This document shows positions 24,263-33,496 of a DNA stretch of 59,966 nucleotides, in pieces. The stretch is from Deltaproteobacteria bacterium HGW-Deltaproteobacteria-14 (GTDB lineage: Bacteria > Myxococcota_A > UBA9042 > PHBI01): contig PHBI01000109.1 in assembly GCA_002841945.1 (NCBI GenBank), forward strand, positions 1 to 59,966, written 5' to 3'. The notes beneath the pieces are model-generated. The model was not told the DNA's origin. It made no database searches and worked only from the letters and a program-made list of their open reading frames with translations. The position numbers were made by a program, and so were the translations under genes. The stretch's first letter is position 1. The number at the start of each line of letters is the position of its first letter.

Positions 24263-24520
24263 TCAGACCTTGTTGAGCTTCGACTCGAGGCGGCTCTTGA
24301 GCCGGGAGGCGCGCTCCTTGGGGATGATGCCCTTGCCGGCGATGTGATCGAGATACGAGACCGCGCTCTTGACCGCCTCGGTGGCGTCGGCGTCGGCGTC
24401 GGCGAGGGTGGTGCGCGCCTTCTTGAGGAAGGTCCGCATCGTCGCCTTGGCGTAGTTGTTGCGCGCCTGGCGCTTGAGGGACTGGCGGTGGCGCTTGAGC
24501 GCCTGCTTGTGATTGGCCAT
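24263..24520 (-). CDS. rpsT: Ribosomal protein S20
   Basis: 85-aa S20, a helical protein of the 30S subunit that binds 16S rRNA. It begins MANHKQALKRHRQSLKRQARN, the standard S20 N-terminus, and ends ERASRLKSRLESKLNKV. The ATG at 24520 is fixed by the family N-terminus; an in-frame extension upstream to 24571 is not part of S20. It is a single-gene transcription unit with its own promoter at 24586-24614 and a terminator hairpin at 24232-24254, which is usual for rpsT. Confidence 0.97.
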   Translation of the reverse strand: MANHKQALKRHRQSLKRQARNNYAKATMRTFLKKARTTLADADADATEAVKSAVSYLDHIAGKGIIPKERASRLKSRLESKLNKV

Positions 24521-24585
24521 GTCATGCACTCCGTGTTGGGGAGGTCGATGGCCCGACCCATGCCGGGCCATCTCGAGGGGCGAGG

Positions 24586-24614
24586 GAAATACCAGGGCGT
24601 TTCGGGCGAGTCAA
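24586..24614 (-). promoter_or_regulatory. Promoter of rpsT
   Basis: Read on the minus strand: TTGACT (24614-24609), a 17-base spacer and TATTTC (24591-24586). This leaves an untranslated leader of about 60 bases before the ATG at 24520. Confidence 0.65.
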
Positions 24615-24640
24615 TGACGGTGACGCGCGCCCGCCAGCGT

Positions 24641-25012
24641 TCAGGCCGCGAAGACGACGAGGTGCCCGTCGAGGTCGAGGCCGTAGCCGGCGCGGTGACC
24701 CCAGTCCCGGGGGCGGACCGGGTCGAGGAGGCGGCCGCCGGCGGCGACGAGCCGCTCGAGGTGCGCCTCGGGGTCGTCGACGAGGAGGTAGAGCTCGCCC
24801 CGGGGAGCGCCGCGGACCGAGGCGGGATCGGGCAGATCGGGCAGGAGGCGCCGGATCCCGGCCTCGGGCATCAGCCCGAGGACCGCGCCGGCGCTCAGGC
24901 CGTACTCGGTCATCCCCGGGACCTCGAGGCGCGGGGCGCGCGCGAGGACGGCGCGGTAGAACGCCGTCGCGGCAGCCTGGTCGGCGACGAAGAGGATGAA
25001 GTGCGCGCGCAT
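24641..25012 (-). CDS. VOC (glyoxalase/bleomycin-resistance) family protein
   Basis: 123 aa with the vicinal oxygen chelate fold: MRAHFILFVADQAAATAFYRAVLARAPRLEVPGMTEY at the N-terminus and GELYLLVDDPEAHLERLVAAGGRLLDPVRPRDWGHRAGYGLDLDGHLVVFA at the end. Family members bind a metal at paired beta-alpha-beta-beta-beta units and act as glyoxalases, epimerases, dioxygenases or resistance proteins. The His/Glu ligands are not clear enough to choose. ATG 25012 starts two bases after the thiolase stop (25015-25017), so the two form an operon. A methylmalonyl-CoA epimerase is one tempting option next to a thiolase, but at 123 aa with this pattern it is unproven. Confidence 0.8.
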   Translation of the reverse strand: MRAHFILFVADQAAATAFYRAVLARAPRLEVPGMTEYGLSAGAVLGLMPEAGIRRLLPDLPDPASVRGAPRGELYLLVDDPEAHLERLVAAGGRLLDPVRPRDWGHRAGYGLDLDGHLVVFAA

Positions 25013-25014
25013 GG

Positions 25015-26226
<1,212 letters not shown>

Positions 26227-26255
26227 CATCAGCCTCCACAGGGCGCGTTTGGCCC

Positions 26256-26284
26256 CTGATAGTCGGCGGCACAGCCAAGGTCAA
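26256..26284 (-). promoter_or_regulatory. Promoter of the thiolase operon
   Basis: Read on the minus strand: TTGACC (26284-26279), a 17-base spacer and TATCAG (26261-26256). The predicted leader is about 23 bases. Confidence 0.6.
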
Positions 26285-26433
26285 CCAAGACCGGCGCGGC
26301 CGTGGAGGCTCGCACCTGACCGTGCCGACGACGTCCAACGGCAAGCCACTACCCCAACAAGGTGCTTGCATGGTAGGCCGCATCGGCGAGTCTTCTCGTG
26401 AACCCGACCTGCCCCGACCGAGGAGGTGGTGTT

Positions 26434-27234
26434 ATGCCACGCCTGACTACGCTCGACATCCGTCAGATGAAGGAGAAGGGCGAGCCCATCGCGATGGTGA
26501 CCGCCTACGACGCGACCTTCGCGCGGCTGATCGATCAGGCCGGGGCGGACATGCTGCTCGTAGGCGACTCCCTCGGGATGGTGGTGCAGGGGCACGAGTC
26601 GACCCTGCCAGTGACGATGGAGCACATGATCTACCACTGCCAGGCGGTGGTGCGCGGCAGCCAGCGGGCGATGGTGGTCGGCGACCTGCCGTTCATGTCC
26701 TACCAGGTGTCGGTCGAGCGGGCCCTCGAGAACGCCGGGCGGCTCCTCGCGGAGGGCGGCTGCCACGCGGTGAAGCTCGAGGGCGGCGAGCGCTCGGCGG
26801 CGGCGGCGCGCGCGATGGTGCAGGCGGGGATCCCGGTGGTGGGCCACCTCGGGCTCACGCCGCAGTCGGTCTACGCCCTCGGCGGCTTCAAGGTGCAGGG
26901 AAAGACCGAGGAGGCCGCGCGCCGCCTCATCGACGACGCCAAGCGCCTCGAAGACGCGGGCGTGTTCGCGATCGTGCTCGAGACCATCCCGGTGCCGGTC
27001 GCCGAGGCGATCACCCGCAGCCTCGCCGTCCCCACCATCGGCATCGGCGCCGGCGTCCACTGCGACGGCCAGGTCCTGGTCTCCTACGACATGCTCGGCC
27101 TCTTCGAGGAGCTGACGCCCAAGTTCGTCAAGCGCTACGACGACCTGGGCGCGCGCACCCGCGTCGCGGTCAGGGCGTACGTCGACGAGGTCAAGGCTCG
27201 CACCTTCCCGTCCGATGAGTTCAGCTTCCGCTGA
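26434..27234 (+). CDS. panB: Ketopantoate hydroxymethyltransferase PanB
   Basis: 266-aa PanB, the first committed enzyme of pantothenate synthesis, which adds a hydroxymethyl group from methylenetetrahydrofolate to 2-oxoisovalerate. Family blocks: VTAYDATFARLIDQAGADMLLVGDSLGMVVQG with the Mg-binding Asp, DLPFMSYQVS, AVKLEGG, VVGHLGLTPQSV and IGIGAGVHCDGQVLV. The ATG at 26434 has an excellent GAGGAGGTGG site about 6 bases upstream; an in-frame ATG at 26398 is not needed. It is separated from panC by six bases, so the two make an operon for pantoate and pantothenate. No panD was seen. Confidence 0.97.
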   Translation: MPRLTTLDIRQMKEKGEPIAMVTAYDATFARLIDQAGADMLLVGDSLGMVVQGHESTLPVTMEHMIYHCQAVVRGSQRAMVVGDLPFMSYQVSVERALENAGRLLAEGGCHAVKLEGGERSAAAARAMVQAGIPVVGHLGLTPQSVYALGGFKVQGKTEEAARRLIDDAKRLEDAGVFAIVLETIPVPVAEAITRSLAVPTIGIGAGVHCDGQVLVSYDMLGLFEELTPKFVKRYDDLGARTRVAVRAYVDEVKARTFPSDEFSFR

Positions 27235-27240
27235 CCGCCC

Positions 27241-28080
27241 ATGAGAGTCTTCACCGACAAGCGAGCGATGCGCGCCTGGTCGCGCTCGGAGCGCGCCGCC
27301 GGGCGCCGGGTCGCGCTGGTCCCGACGATGGGGAGCCTACACGCCGGGCACCTGTCGCTCGTCGATGTGGCCCGACGCCACGCGGACACGGTCGTGGTCT
27401 CGATCTACGTGAACCCGACCCAGTTCGACCGCGCCGACGACCTCCACGCCTACCCGCGAGAGCTGGACGCCGACCTGGCCCGCCTGGGGGGGGCCGCGGA
27501 CGCGATCTTCGCACCGCACGATATGTACTTCCGGGGCGAACCGCCGCACGAAACCTGGGTCGAGGCTGAGTCGCTGACACAGACATTGTGCGGTGCAGCG
27601 CGGCCGGGGCACTTTCGGGGGGTCACCACCGTCGTGGCCAAGTTCTTCCACGTGGTCGAGCCCGACGTGGCGGTGTTCGGCGACAAAGACTACCAGCAGC
27701 GGCGAGTCATCGAGCGGATGGTCCGGGACCTCGACTTCCCGATCGAGATCGTCGCGGCGCCGCTGGTGCGGGACGCCGACGGGCTGGCGCTGAGCTCGCG
27801 CAACGCGCGCCTGTCTCCCGACGCCAGGACCCAGGCGCTGTCGATCTCGCGGGCGCTCTTCGCGGCCCGGGACGCGGTCGCCGACGGCGCCACCGACGCC
27901 ATCGCCGTGGCGGCAGACGCCCGCGCCCGCGTCGAGGTGGCCGGCGGCCGGGTGGACTACGTCGAGCTCGTCGACGACGCGACGCTGCGGCCCATCGCCC
28001 ACCTCGACCGCCCCGCCGTGCTCGCCATCGCGGCCTACTTCGGCGGCGTCCGGCTCATCGACAACATCCGGCTGTCGTAA
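27241..28080 (+). CDS. panC: Pantothenate synthetase PanC
   Basis: 279-aa PanC, which joins pantoate and beta-alanine using ATP. The nucleotidyltransferase motif is PTMGSLHAGHLSL (HxGH type). It is followed by VVSIYVNPTQFDRADDLHAYPR, GHFRGVTTVVAKFFHVVEPDVAVFGDKDYQQ, and the second signature DGLALSSRNARLS (KMSKS-equivalent region). The length is normal. It sits six bases after panB with no separate promoter. It ends 178 bases before a convergent gene, in a palindrome-rich spacer. Confidence 0.97.
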   Translation: MRVFTDKRAMRAWSRSERAAGRRVALVPTMGSLHAGHLSLVDVARRHADTVVVSIYVNPTQFDRADDLHAYPRELDADLARLGGAADAIFAPHDMYFRGEPPHETWVEAESLTQTLCGAARPGHFRGVTTVVAKFFHVVEPDVAVFGDKDYQQRRVIERMVRDLDFPIEIVAAPLVRDADGLALSSRNARLSPDARTQALSISRALFAARDAVADGATDAIAVAADARARVEVAGGRVDYVELVDDATLRPIAHLDRPAVLAIAAYFGGVRLIDNIRLS

Positions 28081-28106
28081 GGGGGGCCTCTAATAGGGGC
28101 CCGTGC

Positions 28107-28227
28107 CGAAATAGCTTGTCGTCTTGCCGGCGGATCCGCCGCCATCTGCGCGCCCCGAGAGCTCGGAAGACGCCCGCGGGCGTCGTACAAGCTTTCGTCG
28201 GGCCGCCCAGTGGATTGGATCCGCCGG
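28107..28227. repeat. Nested inverted repeats between convergent genes
   Basis: An outer repeat pairs CCGGCGGATCC (28127-28137) with GGATCCGCCGG (28217-28227). A second pair is CGAAATAGCTTGT (28107-28119) and ACAAGCTTTCG (28187-28197). Between them lies the perfect 16-bp palindrome GACGCCCGCGGGCGTC (28169-28184). No coding frame is convincing. It could be a bidirectional terminator, a mobile palindromic element, or a small RNA. Confidence 0.5.
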
Positions 28228-28258
28228 CCAGGATGTTGAGCTGTCTCTGTGCGGCCCC

Positions 28259-28969
28259 TTAGATCTCGGCGGTGATGACGCCGTCGCCGCGGCGCGCGGC
28301 GGCTGCGCGCAGGGTGCGCCCGTCGAGGATGGCGGACTCGCCCCGAAAGCGGACGCCCGCGTCGCTGCCCCAGGTGTTGGCCGCGACCAGGGCGCTGTCG
28401 ACGCCGTCGAGGCGCCAGGCCCAGTAGCCCCAGACGCGCTGGTCCTGATCGAGCCAGTTCGTCGGGAACGCGATCGCGCGCGCCCCCGCCCCGGCGCACC
28501 ACGCGATGAAGCGATCGTCGTTGAGATCCATGCAGATCCCGACCGTGAAGCGCCCGAAGTCGGCGTCGAAGGCGCGGTAGCCGCTGTCGCCGGGGTCGCA
28601 CCAGGTCTCGTCGAGGTCGTAGAGGAGCGTCTTGCGGTAGGTGAACACCAGCTCGCCGGCCGGATCGATGACCAGCGCGCTGTTGAAGCGCTTGTCGGCC
28701 GCCCGCTCGGGGAAGCCGACGACGATCCAGGCGCCGAGCTCGCGGGCGACCGGAGCGAGGGCGCTGAACGTCTCGCCCCGGGGCAGCTCCGCGACCGCGT
28801 CGATGGCGCCGCGATCGGTGAAGACGTAGCCCGTCGCCGCCATCTCCGGCAGGACGATCAGCTCCGCGCCGCCCACCGCACCGGCGGTGCGGGCATGCTC
28901 GGCGAGCGCGCTCAGCGCGCCCGCCTTGTCCCCCTTCGTCGGCTTGAACTGGACCGCGGCGACCTTCAT
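28259..28969 (-). CDS. Carbon-nitrogen hydrolase (nitrilase superfamily)
   Basis: 236-aa amidase of the nitrilase superfamily with the catalytic triad intact: Glu42 in IVLPEMAATGY, Lys113 in YRKTLLYD and Cys146 in VGICMDLN. The domain covers the entire protein, and no acyltransferase or glutamine-domain fusion is present. Members of this size hydrolyse small amides such as omega-amides, carbamoyl compounds or deaminated glutathione. The sequence does not settle which. ATG 28969 gives the standard start MKVAAVQFKP. It converges with panC and is followed on the same strand by a small gene at 29047-29241 upstream of it, with 77 bases between. Confidence 0.88.
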   Translation of the reverse strand: MKVAAVQFKPTKGDKAGALSALAEHARTAGAVGGAELIVLPEMAATGYVFTDRGAIDAVAELPRGETFSALAPVARELGAWIVVGFPERAADKRFNSALVIDPAGELVFTYRKTLLYDLDETWCDPGDSGYRAFDADFGRFTVGICMDLNDDRFIAWCAGAGARAIAFPTNWLDQDQRVWGYWAWRLDGVDSALVAANTWGSDAGVRFRGESAILDGRTLRAAAARRGDGVITAEI

Positions 28970-29046
28970 CGGCTCAGCATGACGCGGACGGCGACGCCGT
29001 CAACCGCGCTCGGTCGGCAGGTCGGGACACGGACCGGGCGCGTCGC

Positions 29047-29241
29047 CTACTCGCCGTCCTTCTTGCCGAACAGCTTGCCGCCGAGCCCGCCGGGGAGCTT
29101 GTCGGCGACCTTCGAGAGGGTCTCGTTCTGGCCGACCCACTCCGGGATCTTGGCCGCGTTCTCCTTGAGGAACTTGAGGACCTCTTCGGCCTTCTCCTTG
29201 GACAGCCCGACCTTCTGCATGAGTCCGTCGATCAGCTCCAT
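29047..29241 (-). CDS. Small helical protein of unknown function
   Basis: 64 aa from ATG 29241, with GGAGA upstream. The sequence is helical and amphipathic (MELIDGLMQKVGLSKEKAEEVLKFLKENAAKIPEWV) with a flexible Gly/Lys C-terminus (PGGLGGKLFGKKDGE). Short proteins of this pattern occur widely in myxobacteria and cyanobacteria near the DUF2267/DUF2780 type, but I cannot name the family with certainty. It has no signal peptide or Cys. An in-frame extension to 29313 is open, but the ATG at 29241 has the better ribosome site and helix start. Confidence 0.65.
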   Translation of the reverse strand: MELIDGLMQKVGLSKEKAEEVLKFLKENAAKIPEWVGQNETLSKVADKLPGGLGGKLFGKKDGE

Positions 29242-29359
29242 GGCGTCTTCTCCATCTCTTCGCGGGGTAAATGCCGCGCGTCGGGCGCGGCTCGCGACTA
29301 GACTTCGCACCATCGCGGAGCGAGGAAGTCGCGGGCTCCGCGGGAATGTAACCCGCGCC

Positions 29360-30301
29360 TCAGCCGGCGTCGATGGCCGCGACCAGCGCCGCCAGGTCGG
29401 CGGGGTCGGGGGAGGTCAGCAGCAGCGCCTCGCCGGTCACGGGGTGAATGAACCCCAGCTCGGCCGCGTGCAGCGCCAGCCGCGGCATACGGCGCGCGGC
29501 GGCGAGCTCCCGCGCGGCGGCGCCGGCCCCGTTCTTGGGCGCCGACCGCCCGTAGATCGGGTCGGCCACCACCGGGTGCCCCCGCTCGCTGAGGTGGACG
29601 CGGATCTGGTGGGTCCGCCCGGTCTCGAGGGTCAGCTCGAGCAGCGCGAGGGCCTCGCCGCGCAGCAGCACCCGCCAGTGGGTGCAGGCGCGGCGCCCCC
29701 GGGAGGCGCGCCCGGTGAAGCGCTTGCGATCCCGGGGGTGGCGGTCGTAGAGCGTCTCGATGGTGCCGGCCTCGTCGAGCTTGGGGCCCAACACCACGGC
29801 GCGGTAGCGCCGATGCGCCGTGTGCGCGCCGAACTGGGCCTGAAGGCCCGCCATGGCGACCACGGTCTTGGCAACCACGAGCAGCCCGCTCGTGTCCTTG
29901 TCGATGCGATGCACGATGCCGGGGCGATCGGGAGCGCCGTCGGCCTCGGCGAGCTCGTCGAGGTGGTGAACGAGCGCGTTGACGAGGGTCCCGCCGGCAT
30001 GCCCGGGCGCGGGGTGGACGACCAGCCCCGCCGGCTTGTCGACCACCAGGAGGTGCTCGTCCTCGAACACGATGCGTAGCGGGATGTCCTCGCCCTCGGG
30101 CGCTTCACCGACCCGGCTGTCGCCCTGTGCAACGCACAAAACGTCCCCCGGCCGAACGGTGACGCCCGCCTTCTTCGGCGGGCGTCCGTTGACCGTCAGG
30201 CGCCCCTCGTCGAGGGCGCGTCGGACCTGACTCCGGCTGAGCTCCGGCCAGCGCTCGGCGACCACCTGGTCGAGCCGAGCGCCGGCCGCGTCAGCCGGCA
30301 C
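29360..30301 (-). CDS. RluD-family pseudouridine synthase
   Basis: Large-subunit type pseudouridine synthase: an N-terminal S4 RNA-binding domain (ARLDQVVAERWPELSRSQVRRALDEGRLTVNG) followed by the catalytic domain. The catalytic Asp is in HRIDKDTSGLLVVAK, and LETGRTHQIRVHL is the conserved uracil-pocket block. The GTG at 30301 is the first ordinary start codon but trims the first beta strand. In the same frame a CTG at 30328 overlaps the stop of the PEP mutase gene as CTGA, in the way GTGA and ATGA overlaps do elsewhere in the window, and gives a complete N-terminus. It is probably a rare CTG start by translational coupling. RluC, RluD and family relatives cannot be separated by eye. Confidence 0.9.
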   Translation of the reverse strand: MPADAAGARLDQVVAERWPELSRSQVRRALDEGRLTVNGRPPKKAGVTVRPGDVLCVAQGDSRVGEAPEGEDIPLRIVFEDEHLLVVDKPAGLVVHPAPGHAGGTLVNALVHHLDELAEADGAPDRPGIVHRIDKDTSGLLVVAKTVVAMAGLQAQFGAHTAHRRYRAVVLGPKLDEAGTIETLYDRHPRDRKRFTGRASRGRRACTHWRVLLRGEALALLELTLETGRTHQIRVHLSERGHPVVADPIYGRSAPKNGAGAAARELAAARRMPRLALHAAELGFIHPVTGEALLLTSPDPADLAALVAAIDAG

Positions 30302-30324
30302 GGTCCACGTGAACGCTTCCGAAC

Positions 30325-31941
30325 TCAGAACTTGTAGAGGTCGGACAGGTCCGCGATGTCGTCGATGTCCAGCCAGTTGTCGTGGATGTACTGCACGGCC
30401 ACCTCGGCGACGCCGCTCTCGACGATGTGGCTCAGGAGCTGCGGCATGGACCACTTCGCGATGTCCGCGCCGCTCGCCAACAGGTCGTCGATCGCCTTGG
30501 CCAGCAGCTTCGAGCCCTCGCCGGTGCAGGCCAAGAGCCCGATCCACTCGCCCGAGGCCGAGGCCGGCGGGAGCTGCGGGTCGATCTTGACGAGCTTGTA
30601 GTCGAGCTTCTTGATGCCCTCGACGCGCTCCGGGGTGACCCGCGCCCAGTCGATCGACGTCCGGGTCTTGTGGTGGGGGGCCTGGTAGTCGACGACGACC
30701 GTCAGCGGGGCCTTCGACTCGACGAGGTTCTTCACCACGAAGGAGCGGGCGACCACGTCGCCGTAGCCGATGACCAGCTCACCCTCGCCGGCGATCTTGT
30801 CCTTGGCGGCGAGCAGGGAGCCGACCTCGCCGGTCTTCTCCCAGGCCGCGTTGTGGACGTATTTGACCGTGCCGATCGTGAAGGCGTCGGGCTTGTAGCC
30901 GGTGACGATGGTGATGTCGCGGACGTTGCTCTTGCGGAGCGCGTTCACCGAGCCGGTGATGATGGGCGAGCCCTCGACCTCGATCATCGCCTTCGGCTTG
31001 TCGTCGGTCAGGCGACCGAAGTTCGCGCCCTTGGACGCCGCGAGCAGGATGCCGCGACCGGCCTGGCGCGTCTTCGGGAGGTAGGTCTTCTCCCACTGCG
31101 CGTACTCGTCCATCCCCTGGAGGCGGAAGATCTCCTTGACGGTCGGCAGCTCCTTCTCGATGTGCAGCAGCGACTCGTGCTCCATCAGGTGCTGGGCCGT
31201 GTCCTTCATCGCCCGGATACCGGAGCGCAGGATGTGGTTGGCCCAGATGACCATGCTGATCTTGAGGTCACGCCACATCTGCGTCGGCGTGTCGTAGTAC
31301 ATGGTCGGCACGATCACGACCGGGCAGCGATCGTCCCACTCCTTCATGAAGGCGATGATGTCGTCCGGCTTGGCGATCTTCGAGTGCACGAGGACCGCGT
31401 CGGCGCCGGCCTCGTAGAAGGCGTTGGCGCGCTTGAGCGCCTCCTCGAGGCCCCAGCCCGAGATGAAGGCCTCGGTGCGGGCGATGATGCAGAAGTCGTC
31501 GTCGCGCTGCGCGTCCTTGCCGGCCTTGATCTTGCCGCTGAACTCGTCGATGTCGGCGAGCGGCTGCGCCTCACCCTTGATGAACGAGTTCGTCTTCGGG
31601 AAGATCTTGTCCTCGATGCACACGGCGGCGATGCCGCGCTGCTCGAGCTTGTTCACCAGCCGGCGCATGTTGTTGAAGTTGCCGTAGCCGGTGTCACCGT
31701 CGAGCAGGATCGGGATCTGGGTGTTGTCGCTCATGAACTCGAGGACCTCGAGGACCTGGGTCCACGAAGCCTCGTTGTTGTCGCGAACGCCCATCGCCGC
31801 CGAGATCGACAGACCGCTCCCCCAGATGCCGCGGAACCCGGCCTCCTCCACGATCTTGGCCGACAGGCCGTTGTGGGCCTCGCAGATGAACTCGAGCTGC
31901 TTGGACCGCAGCATCTGCTTGAACCGCGTCGTCTTCTTCAT
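30325..31941 (-). CDS. Phosphoenolpyruvate mutase fused to a nucleotidyltransferase
   Basis: 538 aa. Residues 1-290 are a PEP mutase, which makes the C-P bond of phosphonates by rearranging PEP to phosphonopyruvate: LLDGDTGYGNFNN (Asp81, Asp83) and the diagnostic EDKIFPKTNS at 110-119. This separates it from isocitrate lyase relatives. Residues 297 to the end are a sugar-nucleotidyltransferase-like domain (GILLAASKGANFGRLTDDKPKAMIEV), with the usual Arg of GxGxR replaced. Similar fusions transfer CMP to phosphonates such as aminoethylphosphonate. No phosphonopyruvate decarboxylase or aminotransferase is nearby, so the pathway is incomplete here. ATG 31941 has GAGG 5 bases upstream and a promoter at 32011-32039. 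Confidence 0.9.
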   Translation of the reverse strand: MKKTTRFKQMLRSKQLEFICEAHNGLSAKIVEEAGFRGIWGSGLSISAAMGVRDNNEASWTQVLEVLEFMSDNTQIPILLDGDTGYGNFNNMRRLVNKLEQRGIAAVCIEDKIFPKTNSFIKGEAQPLADIDEFSGKIKAGKDAQRDDDFCIIARTEAFISGWGLEEALKRANAFYEAGADAVLVHSKIAKPDDIIAFMKEWDDRCPVVIVPTMYYDTPTQMWRDLKISMVIWANHILRSGIRAMKDTAQHLMEHESLLHIEKELPTVKEIFRLQGMDEYAQWEKTYLPKTRQAGRGILLAASKGANFGRLTDDKPKAMIEVEGSPIITGSVNALRKSNVRDITIVTGYKPDAFTIGTVKYVHNAAWEKTGEVGSLLAAKDKIAGEGELVIGYGDVVARSFVVKNLVESKAPLTVVVDYQAPHHKTRTSIDWARVTPERVEGIKKLDYKLVKIDPQLPPASASGEWIGLLACTGEGSKLLAKAIDDLLASGADIAKWSMPQLLSHIVESGVAEVAVQYIHDNWLDIDDIADLSDLYKF

Positions 31942-32010
31942 GTCGACCTCGAACGTCCCTGGGGACGCCCGTGTTGCAACGCACGCGGGCGCCTCGGTAA
32001 TTGAGGGGTC

Positions 32011-32039
32011 GTTCTACACCCCGCTCATGGGGCGGGCAA
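32011..32039 (-). promoter_or_regulatory. Promoter of the PEP mutase gene
   Basis: Read on the minus strand: TTGCCC (32039-32034), a 17-base spacer, TAGAAC (32016-32011). The leader of about 60 bases contains a short hairpin around TTGCAAC. Confidence 0.5.
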
Positions 32040-32098
32040 CAGATCAGTCCCGCGCCAGCCGACCGGCTAATCGCCATCGACAAGGGCGCCGTTCGCGG

Positions 32099-32104
32099 TA
32101 GGCT
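32099..32104 (+). promoter_or_regulatory. -10-like element just before selA
   Basis: TAGGCT ends six bases before the ATG of selA at 32111, and TCGACA lies 16 bases before it. No ribosome site is visible between them. This spacing would start transcription at or near the ATG, so selA may be a leaderless message. Confidence 0.35.
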
Positions 32105-32110
32105 GCCCCC

Positions 32111-33496
32111 ATGATCGATCCGTCTCGCCTCCGCGCGCTCCCGAAGGTCGACCACCTCGCCGCCGCGCCCGCCCTCGCCGCCAGCGACGCGCCCGCGAGC
32201 CTGCGGGTCGAGGCGGCGCGCCACGCCATCGCGCGGGCCCGCGAGGCCCTCCTCGCCGGCGGCCCGCCCCCCGCCGCCGGCGCCCTCGAGGAGTCCGCGC
32301 TGGCGTGGCTCGCCCGCGCGGTCAGGCCCTCCCTCGAGCCGGTCCTGAACGCGACCGGGGTCATCGTCCACACCAACCTCGGCCGCGCCCCGCTCGGCGC
32401 TGGCGCGGTGGCCGCGGCGCTGGGCGCCTGCAACCTCGAGTACGACCTCGGGCGGGGGGAGCGCGGCTCGCGGCGCGATCACGTGGAGAGCCTCCTGACG
32501 GCGCTCTCGGGGGCCGAGGCGGCCCTCGTCGTCAACAACAACGCGGCCGCGGTGATGCTGATCCTCGGCGCCCTCTGCGCCGGCCGCGAGGTCATCATCA
32601 GCCGCGGCGAGCTGGTCGAGATCGGCGGCAGCTTCCGCGTCCCCGACATCCTCGCCGCCTCCGGGGCCACCCTGCGCGAGGTCGGGACGACCAACCGCAC
32701 CTGGCCCGACGACTACCGCGCCGCCGGCGGCGAGCGCACGGCCGCCATCCTGCGCGTCCACCCGAGCAACTACGCCGTCCACGGCTTCGTCCACCGCCCG
32801 GAGCCCGAGGAGCTCGGGGCGGTCGCGCGCGAGCTCGGCATCCTCTATATCGACGACCTCGGCAGCGGCACCTTCGGCCCCCTGCCCGCTCCGCTCGGCG
32901 GCAGCGATCGGGTCCAGCGCGCGCTCCGCGCCGGGGCGGACGTCGTCTGCTTCAGCGGCGACAAGATCCTCGGCGGCCCGCAGGCCGGGATCGTGCTGGG
33001 GCGACGCGAGATCGTCGATCGCCTCGCCCGCCACCCCCTGATGCGCGCCCTGCGCCCGGACAAGCTCGCCCTGGCGGCGCTCGAGCACACCCTGATCGCC
33101 TATCGCAAGGGCGAGCTCCACAGCATCCCAGTCGCACGAATGCTTCACGTCCCGATGCGTGCGCTGCAACATCGCGCCCGCGCGCTCGCGGCCGAGCTGC
33201 GGGACGCGCCGGCCGCGATCGCCGTCGCCCCGTGCGACGACGCCGTCGGCGGCGGCAGCTACCCCGGGGAGGCGCTCCCCGGGGCAGCGTTGACGGTCCG
33301 GCCGCGCGGCGTCGAGGCGGGCCGACTCGCGGCGGAGCTCCGCAGCGGCGCGCCGCCGATCATCCCCGTGGTCGCGGACGGGGCGGTGTGGCTCCACCTC
33401 CGGACGATCCCGCCGGAGGAGGATGACGCGCTCGTGGCCGGGCTGAGGCGCGCCCTCGACGCGATCACCGTTGACACCGCGGGGGGGGCTCGTTAA
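32111..33496 (+). CDS. selA: L-seryl-tRNA(Sec) selenium transferase SelA
   Basis: 461-aa PLP enzyme that converts Ser-tRNA(Sec) to Sec-tRNA(Sec) with selenophosphate. Blocks match SelA throughout: VLNATGVIVHTNLGRAPL, LEYDLGRGERGSR, ALVVNNNAAAVML, SRGELVEIGGSFRVPDI and GTTNRT. The PLP lysine is in VVCFSGDKILGGPQAG (Lys285). Length is normal. selB, selD and selC (tRNA-Sec) usually lie close to selA but are not seen here. Its presence implies that UGA is read as selenocysteine somewhere in this genome; I found no selenoprotein in the window. The end of the gene carries the rpsP promoter, whose -10 overlaps the stop. Confidence 0.96.
   Translation: MIDPSRLRALPKVDHLAAAPALAASDAPASLRVEAARHAIARAREALLAGGPPPAAGALEESALAWLARAVRPSLEPVLNATGVIVHTNLGRAPLGAGAVAAALGACNLEYDLGRGERGSRRDHVESLLTALSGAEAALVVNNNAAAVMLILGALCAGREVIISRGELVEIGGSFRVPDILAASGATLREVGTTNRTWPDDYRAAGGERTAAILRVHPSNYAVHGFVHRPEPEELGAVARELGILYIDDLGSGTFGPLPAPLGGSDRVQRALRAGADVVCFSGDKILGGPQAGIVLGRREIVDRLARHPLMRALRPDKLALAALEHTLIAYRKGELHSIPVARMLHVPMRALQHRARALAAELRDAPAAIAVAPCDDAVGGGSYPGEALPGAALTVRPRGVEAGRLAAELRSGAPPIIPVVADGAVWLHLRTIPPEEDDALVAGLRRALDAITVDTAGGAR

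Noticed and set aside
22024..24276. 750-residue open frame antisense to the membrane metallopeptidase
   Set aside because: Low-complexity Arg/Gly/Glu translation without domains; the sense frame has a complete HExxH peptidase and membrane helices.
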